Source: Microbacterium salsuginis
Lineage (GTDB): Bacteria > Actinomycetota > Actinomycetes > Actinomycetales > Microbacteriaceae
Assembly: GCF_012524205.1 (NCBI RefSeq)
Contig: NZ_JABACI010000005.1
Location: forward strand, 372,001-436,000
Reading direction: 5' to 3'
DNA length: 64,000 nucleotides
The notes below the pieces were generated by a model. That model worked only from the letters and a program-made list of their open reading frames with translations. It had not been told where the DNA came from and ran no database searches. The stretch's first letter is position 1. The number at the start of each line of letters is the position of its first letter. This document shows, piece by piece, positions 60,371 through 64,000 of the stretch. A program made the translations under genes and the position numbers.

Positions 60371-60873
60371 GTCTCGCTCGTCCCGCCCTCTCCCGCCGCG
60401 TCGATCTCTTCTTCGGCCGTGGTCTCGCCGCTCGTGCGCGACCCCCGTCCTTCAGCAAGGTACGCCAACCGATGCAGCGTCTCGGCGTTTCGCCACGCCA
60501 ACGGAACGTCGAGCAGCGGTGCCGGGATCAGCCGCCCCGGGCCGGCGACGGCTTCCTCCTGGATCCGCACGACGCAGCCGTCACCGCGCGGCTTCACGTC
60601 GAGCGTCACGCGCGCCTCGCCCAGTGGCCAGCCGCGGGCGCGCATGACCATGCGCCGTGCGGGGATGAACTCCTCCACCACTGTCTTGTCATCGATGAGC
60701 ACGGGCCACACGCCGACGGAATGGTGAAGCTCAGCGCCCGCCATAGGCCAGCTCTCATCGACCTCCCGCATTCGTGACGCGCCGACCACCCATGAGGGAT
60801 AGAGCCACCCGTCGCCGAGCACCTCGAACACGTCCTCCGGGCTGCAGCGCAACTCGCGGGCATTGCGTGACAT
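60367..60873 (-). CDS. SRPBCC (START-like) family protein
   Basis: Protein of 168 residues with the helix-grip SRPBCC fold that binds hydrophobic ligands. The pattern RCSPEDVFEVLGDGWLYPSWVVG at its start and VTLDVKPRGDGCVVRIQEEA in outline near 105-125 match polyketide-cyclase-like members. It is translationally coupled (ATGA) to the phytoene-desaturase-like enzyme, so it may deliver or shield that enzyme's substrate. Specificity unknown. Confidence 0.85.
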   Translation of the reverse strand: MSRNARELRCSPEDVFEVLGDGWLYPSWVVGASRMREVDESWPMAGAELHHSVGVWPVLIDDKTVVEEFIPARRMVMRARGWPLGEARVTLDVKPRGDGCVVRIQEEAVAGPGRLIPAPLLDVPLAWRNAETLHRLAYLAEGRGSRTSGETTAEEEIDAAGEGGTSET

Positions 60874-60972
60874 CGTCTCCCCCTCGCTCGAATGGCATTC
60901 GGTGTTCTGCGCACGACGATAGACCAGCCGGATGCCGCGGCCGAGGCTCTTGCGCGCCGCGGGAGCCTGTGG

Positions 60973-61248
60973 TTAGGCCCGGTCATCGGCCTTCGCGACA
61001 ATGTCGGTCCTGGCCGCTGCCGCGGGTGCCGGCTGCATCTCAGGAGCAGGGACCGTCCGGGTGAGCGGTTCCGGTGGTGTCGCGGACCACTGCTGCAGGT
61101 CGACACGCCTGGTCCCGCACTCCGCACACCTCACATACAGCACGCGTCCCTCCGAGGTGGAGTGCGCGGACTCGATCATCCAACCGTGTTCGTGCACGTC
61201 GCGCAGGTCGCACGATCCGGTGTTCTGCGAGGTGGGGAGTGTCGTCAT
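60973..61248 (-). CDS. small zinc-ribbon-like protein
   Basis: Hypothetical protein of 91 residues. A folded first half has a tryptophan-glycine patch (DVHEHGWMIESAHST) and the pair CAEC (about 40-43), with an earlier Cys in TGSCDLRDV, and resembles a small metal-binding ribbon. The second half is Pro/Ala-rich. No known family. I prefer ATG 61248; GTG 61257 is three codons upstream. It diverges from the CGNR protein gene, 26 bases apart. Confidence 0.65.
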   Translation of the reverse strand: MTTLPTSQNTGSCDLRDVHEHGWMIESAHSTSEGRVLYVRCAECGTRRVDLQQWSATPPEPLTRTVPAPEMQPAPAAAARTDIVAKADDRA

Positions 61249-61274
61249 ACCCGACACGATGCTGTAATGGTCTT

Positions 61275-61820
61275 ATGCATCTCAACCCTTACGGTGAGTA
61301 CGCGGTCCTGCTCGCCGCCTCGCTCGCCAACGAGTGGCCCACTGACCGTGGTGGCATCGTCTCGCGCACACGCGATTTCGGCATGACGATGCAGTTCGCC
61401 CAGTCGCCCGAGGACCACGAGCGGTCCCGCGACGTGATCGACGATTGGCTGCGCGTCGTCGACACCGACGATGCCCGCGAGCGCGCAACGCTTCTCAACG
61501 CCCACATGGCGGCCGTCGCGGCCTACCCGCGGCTCACCGATCACGACGGCGAAGGCTGGCATCTGCACTATCGCGACGACGACGACACGCTCTCGCGTGT
61601 GCTCCAAGCGGTCATCAGCGTGGGCACGGCGCTGCACCTGACAACGCGCGGGATGCACCGGCTGTCGCGATGCGCCGCCGGTCGCGCGCCGGGCGACGAC
61701 TGCCGCAACGTCGTGGTCGATGTGACCCGGAACGGGCGGCAGCGCTATTGCTCCGTACGATGCGCGAATCGCGACGCGGTTCGCCGTCATCGCGCGCGGG
61801 GCTCACTGACCGCCGAGTAG
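61275..61820 (+). CDS. CGNR-type zinc finger protein (CANR variant)
   Basis: Protein of 181 residues with the N-terminal stress-response ABATE-like domain (about 1-125) and a C-terminal zinc finger. Cys133, Cys143, Cys159 and Cys163 are the probable zinc ligands. The family motif CGNR reads CANR here (163-166) and is followed by the usual basic tail RDAVRRHRAR. Such proteins are thought to be DNA-binding regulators. ATG 61275 is the first in-frame start after the divergent promoter region. Confidence 0.85.
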   Translation: MHLNPYGEYAVLLAASLANEWPTDRGGIVSRTRDFGMTMQFAQSPEDHERSRDVIDDWLRVVDTDDARERATLLNAHMAAVAAYPRLTDHDGEGWHLHYRDDDDTLSRVLQAVISVGTALHLTTRGMHRLSRCAAGRAPGDDCRNVVVDVTRNGRQRYCSVRCANRDAVRRHRARGSLTAE

Positions 61821-61831
61821 GCTCGGACCTC

Positions 61832-62371
61832 ATGGCAGCCGGCGCAACGATCCACACTTTCGCAGTCCAGCTGGCAGACGTAGACCGCGGGGTGTACGAG
61901 GATTTCACGCTGCGGGTGGCGCGTCATCCGTCCGAGACGGACGCGTTCATGCTGACGCGGGTCCTGGCGTACTGCCTCGAATTCGACGAGGGCATCGCGT
62001 TCAGCGAGGGGATCTCGTCGACCGACGAGCCCGCCGTGCTCGTGCGCGATCTCACCGGCACGATCACCGCGTGGATCGAAGTGGGGGCCCCCGATGCCGC
62101 GCGCCTGCATTTCGGAAGCATGCAGGCGGCTCGTACCGTGGTCTACACGCACCGCGACCCCGCGAAGGTGGCCGCGCCATGGGTCGGCAAGCGCATCCAC
62201 CGTTCGGACGAGATCTCGCTCTACAGCTTCGATCCCGGCTTCATCGACCAGGCTGTGGCGGCGCTCGAGCGCCGCAACGCTATGACGCTCTCCCTCACCG
62301 AGCGGCGCATGTATCTCGAACTCAACGGACAGACGTCAGAGTCGCCGATCCACGAGCAGCAGGTCGCCTGA
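61832..62371 (+). CDS. yaeQ: YaeQ family protein
   Basis: Protein of 179 residues, the usual size of YaeQ (PD-(D/E)XK nuclease fold, function uncertain). The segment MLTRVLAYCLEFDEGIAFSE at about residues 41-60 and AWIEVGAPDAARLHFGS (about 79-95), carrying the nuclease-like acidic residues, match the family. It is 11 bases after the CGNR gene, with TAGGCT eight bases before the ATG as a possible leaderless promoter. It is probably transcribed with the CGNR gene as well. Confidence 0.88.
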   Translation: MAAGATIHTFAVQLADVDRGVYEDFTLRVARHPSETDAFMLTRVLAYCLEFDEGIAFSEGISSTDEPAVLVRDLTGTITAWIEVGAPDAARLHFGSMQAARTVVYTHRDPAKVAAPWVGKRIHRSDEISLYSFDPGFIDQAVAALERRNAMTLSLTERRMYLELNGQTSESPIHEQQVA

Positions 62372-62391
62372 CTCCCCCTGACTTCGCCGTA

Positions 62392-62417
62392 GTGACCAGA
62401 CCCGCTACACTGGTCAC
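62392..62417. promoter_or_regulatory. palindromic operator over a -10 box
   Basis: GTGACCAG (62392-62399) and CTGGTCAC (62410-62417) are perfect inverted arms ten bases apart. The -10 box TACACT (62406-62411) lies inside, with TTCGCC 17 bases further upstream (62383-62388). A repressor here would shut the following hydrolase-TetR operon; the TetR protein of the operon is the obvious candidate. Confidence 0.7.
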
Positions 62418-62432
62418 AACGAGCGGAGGCGG

Positions 62433-63314
62433 ATGAACGCGGCGCGCAACACGATCGAGCTGACGGGTGCCGTCGTCTCGTATCTCGAGTGGGTGCCGGC
62501 GCGCCCGATCGGGCTGACCGTCGTGCTGCTGCACGGGGGCGGCGCAGACAACGCGGAGCTGTCGTGGGGGCTGTTCGGAGCAGTCCTGGCAGACAACGGG
62601 TATCGAGTGATCGCACCCGACCACCCGGGCTTCGGCCACTCCGCACCGGCGGACTGGCCGCTCACGCAGGCCGATCTCGTCCGCTACGTCGGCGAGCTCA
62701 TCGATGCGCTGGCTCCGAGCGACTACGTGCTGGGCGGCCTGTCGCTGGGCGGCGGACTCACCCTCGGGCATCTCCTCGAGCGTCCCGGCGACGCCATGGG
62801 CGCGATGCTGTTCGGCTCATTCGGGATCATGCCGCGCTTGAGCGACGGCCCTCTGGGGGGCCTCAGTCACTTCGCGACCGCGATGATGCTGCGCACGGGC
62901 ATGCTCGCCGCCCTCACGCGCTCGTACTCCCGCAGCGCCTCGGCCATGGAGCGCGGGCTGCGGGAGATCGTACGGAATCCCGGCGCCCGCACGCCGGCGC
63001 TCGTCGACGCTGTCATCGCCGAAGCCGCCTCTGGGAACGGCATGCGGGTGTTCGGCGAGTGGCAGCGCGATCAGGTCCGATGGTCGACCCTGCGCACTGA
63101 CTACACGGCGCGGCTGGCTTCGATCCACACGCCGATCCTCCTCGTACACGGCTCGCGTGACAGCGGCGTGCCGATCGCCCGCGCGCGGGTGGCAGCCCGG
63201 TTGCTTCCTGATGCCAGGCTGCTGGCGGTCGAGGACGCCGGACACTGGGTGCAGCGGGACCGTCCGGACGTCGTGCTCCCGGCTGTCCGCCGCTTCCTCG
63301 ACAGGCTCCGCTGA
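62433..63314 (+). CDS. alpha/beta hydrolase
   Basis: Alpha/beta-fold hydrolase of 293 residues. The nucleophile Ser104 is in GGLSLGGGL, the HGGGADN oxyanion segment is at about 34-40, the catalytic Asp is in VHGSRDSGVP (about 238-247) and His in EDAGHWVQ (about 268-275). The pattern resembles MhpC-like C-C hydrolases and esterases; the substrate is unknown. ATG 62433 has GGAGG six bases upstream. The TetR gene starts inside its stop codon (TGATG). Confidence 0.9.
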   Translation: MNAARNTIELTGAVVSYLEWVPARPIGLTVVLLHGGGADNAELSWGLFGAVLADNGYRVIAPDHPGFGHSAPADWPLTQADLVRYVGELIDALAPSDYVLGGLSLGGGLTLGHLLERPGDAMGAMLFGSFGIMPRLSDGPLGGLSHFATAMMLRTGMLAALTRSYSRSASAMERGLREIVRNPGARTPALVDAVIAEAASGNGMRVFGEWQRDQVRWSTLRTDYTARLASIHTPILLVHGSRDSGVPIARARVAARLLPDARLLAVEDAGHWVQRDRPDVVLPAVRRFLDRLR

Positions 63315-63892
63315 TGCCACGCCCCCTGATCGACAACCGGCGAGAACGCATCCTCGACGCCGCGGAAGCGCTCGTCCTGGACCGAGGATTCGACGCGATG
63401 AGCGTTGCGCGGGTCGCCGAGGGAGCCGAGATCGGGAAGGGCGCGGTCTATCTGGAGTTCGCGAGCAAGCACGACATCCTCGACGGAGTTCTCACCCGTG
63501 CCACTGCGCGCCTTCAGGCTCGTGTCGACGCGGAGCTCGGCATCCGTCCCTCTCTGTCGGCGGCGTATCGCGCGGCGGCGCGCGCACTCCTGGCGGATGA
63601 GCTCATGAGCGCGGCCTTCCTGGATGATCGGGGCATTCTGGGATCCCACGTCGACGCCGTGGCCGACGGCCGGTACCGCGCGCGCCATCGCTCCGTCGTC
63701 GCGTGGCTCTGCGAGCTGGAGCGACGGGACGCGCTCGCGGACGGCGTCAACCCGGAGCACCTTGCGATCGCACTGTCGAGCGCGACGATCGGACTCCTGT
63801 CGGCCGCTCGGATCATCGGGCCGCTCACACCGGCGCAACTGGAAGGTGCGATCGAGACGTTCGCGCACATGGTCGCCGTCTACGAGCGGTGA
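63314..63892 (+). CDS. TetR-family regulator of the hydrolase operon
   Basis: TetR-family regulator of 192 residues with helix-turn-helix at about 10-55 (SVARVAEGAEIGKGAVYLEF). It shares one base with the stop of the hydrolase gene, so the two are made together, and the palindrome at 62392-62417 is its likely autoregulatory site. The inducer is probably the hydrolase substrate or product; that is inference. Confidence 0.92.
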   Translation: MPRPLIDNRRERILDAAEALVLDRGFDAMSVARVAEGAEIGKGAVYLEFASKHDILDGVLTRATARLQARVDAELGIRPSLSAAYRAAARALLADELMSAAFLDDRGILGSHVDAVADGRYRARHRSVVAWLCELERRDALADGVNPEHLAIALSSATIGLLSAARIIGPLTPAQLEGAIETFAHMVAVYER

Positions 63893-63922
63893 CACGGCGC
63901 ATCCACGCTGGCCGCCCGGGGG

Positions 63923-64000
63923 TCAGCTCGCGGCAGACTCGTCGTACCGGGCGCGCGCGACCGCGATGTCGGATTGGTGTGACTCGGTCCAGGTCACGAG
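63923..64000 (-). CDS. partial CDS, C-terminal 25 codons of an unknown protein
   Basis: An open frame enters from the window edge and ends at a TGA (63923-63925, minus strand). The last residues are polar and helical (DIAVARARYDESAAS). It converges on the TetR gene with 30 bases between stops. The fragment is too short to name, and reality as a gene rests on codon pattern and orientation only. Confidence 0.45.
   Translation of the reverse strand, partial: LVTWTESHQSDIAVARARYDESAAS

Noticed and set aside
1..64000. Mobile element, prophage, CRISPR or biosynthetic gene cluster
   Set aside because: No transposase, integrase, phage gene, regular direct-repeat array or multidomain synthase is visible, and base composition looks even throughout.

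Overview
The window is strongly GC-rich, densely packed bacterial chromosome from an actinobacterium. The gene content, the coupled ATGA and GTGA gene junctions, the many promoters whose -10 box (TANNNT) lies 6-7 bases before a start codon (leaderless mRNAs), and the frequent word GGATGCC/GGCATCC fit the family Microbacteriaceae, most likely Microbacterium or a close relative. The genus is an inference. I see no rRNA, insertion sequence, prophage or CRISPR array. It looks like core and niche-adaptation chromosome.

Layout. 0.2-2.7 kb: ECF sigma factor, DUF4349 membrane protein and two DUF202 membrane proteins. 2.7-3.0 kb: two nearly identical tRNA-Glu(CTC) genes behind a very long terminator hairpin. 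3.1-8.9 kb: a metallo-hydrolase, the fructose PTS operon fruR-fruK-fruA-ptsH, and a small-molecule kinase. 8.9-12.8 kb: tRNA-Gln(CTG), gltX, a LysR regulator and a class V aminotransferase. 12.8-21 kb: a transporter, FAH-family hydrolase, ilvE, leuB, a 14-helix drug exporter with a divergent TetR and a clear operator, and serA. 21-25.3 kb: two small membrane proteins and a large secreted lamin-tail/metallophosphoesterase. 25.4-28.4 kb: GbsR/MarR regulator divergent from an ABC exporter. 28.4-37.1 kb: cutC, then ilvC, ilvN, ilvB, ilvD, otsB and otsA on one strand. 37.1-49.5 kb: a two-part carbon catabolic locus. 49.6-54.9 kb: tRNA-Lys(CTT), an inositol-phosphatase-family enzyme, lipoprotein, manganese catalase, DUF2231 protein, a dehydrogenase and a kinase-fold protein. 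54.9-60.9 kb: UBP zinc finger, cNMP-domain flavoprotein, NhaA-DsbA fusion, and a FAD oxidoreductase with an SRPBCC partner. 61-64 kb: small zinc-binding proteins, YaeQ, and an alpha/beta hydrolase-TetR operon.

How genes cooperate. The 37-49.5 kb region reads as one pathway: a branched-chain-amino-acid-type ABC importer, an acyl-CoA ligase, an alpha/beta hydrolase, 3-hydroxybutyrate dehydrogenase, a two-subunit 3-oxoacid CoA-transferase and an acetyl-CoA acetyltransferase, with TetR and IclR regulators. This would import a hydroxybutyrate-like acid or ester and convert it to acetyl-CoA. The main operon has a perfect 24-bp palindrome at its predicted transcription start. The second candidate novelty is the UBP zinc finger next to a thioredoxin-reductase-like flavoprotein that carries a cyclic-nucleotide-binding fold but has lost the CxxC redox centre, followed by a sodium/proton antiporter fused to a DsbA-type thiol oxidoreductase domain.
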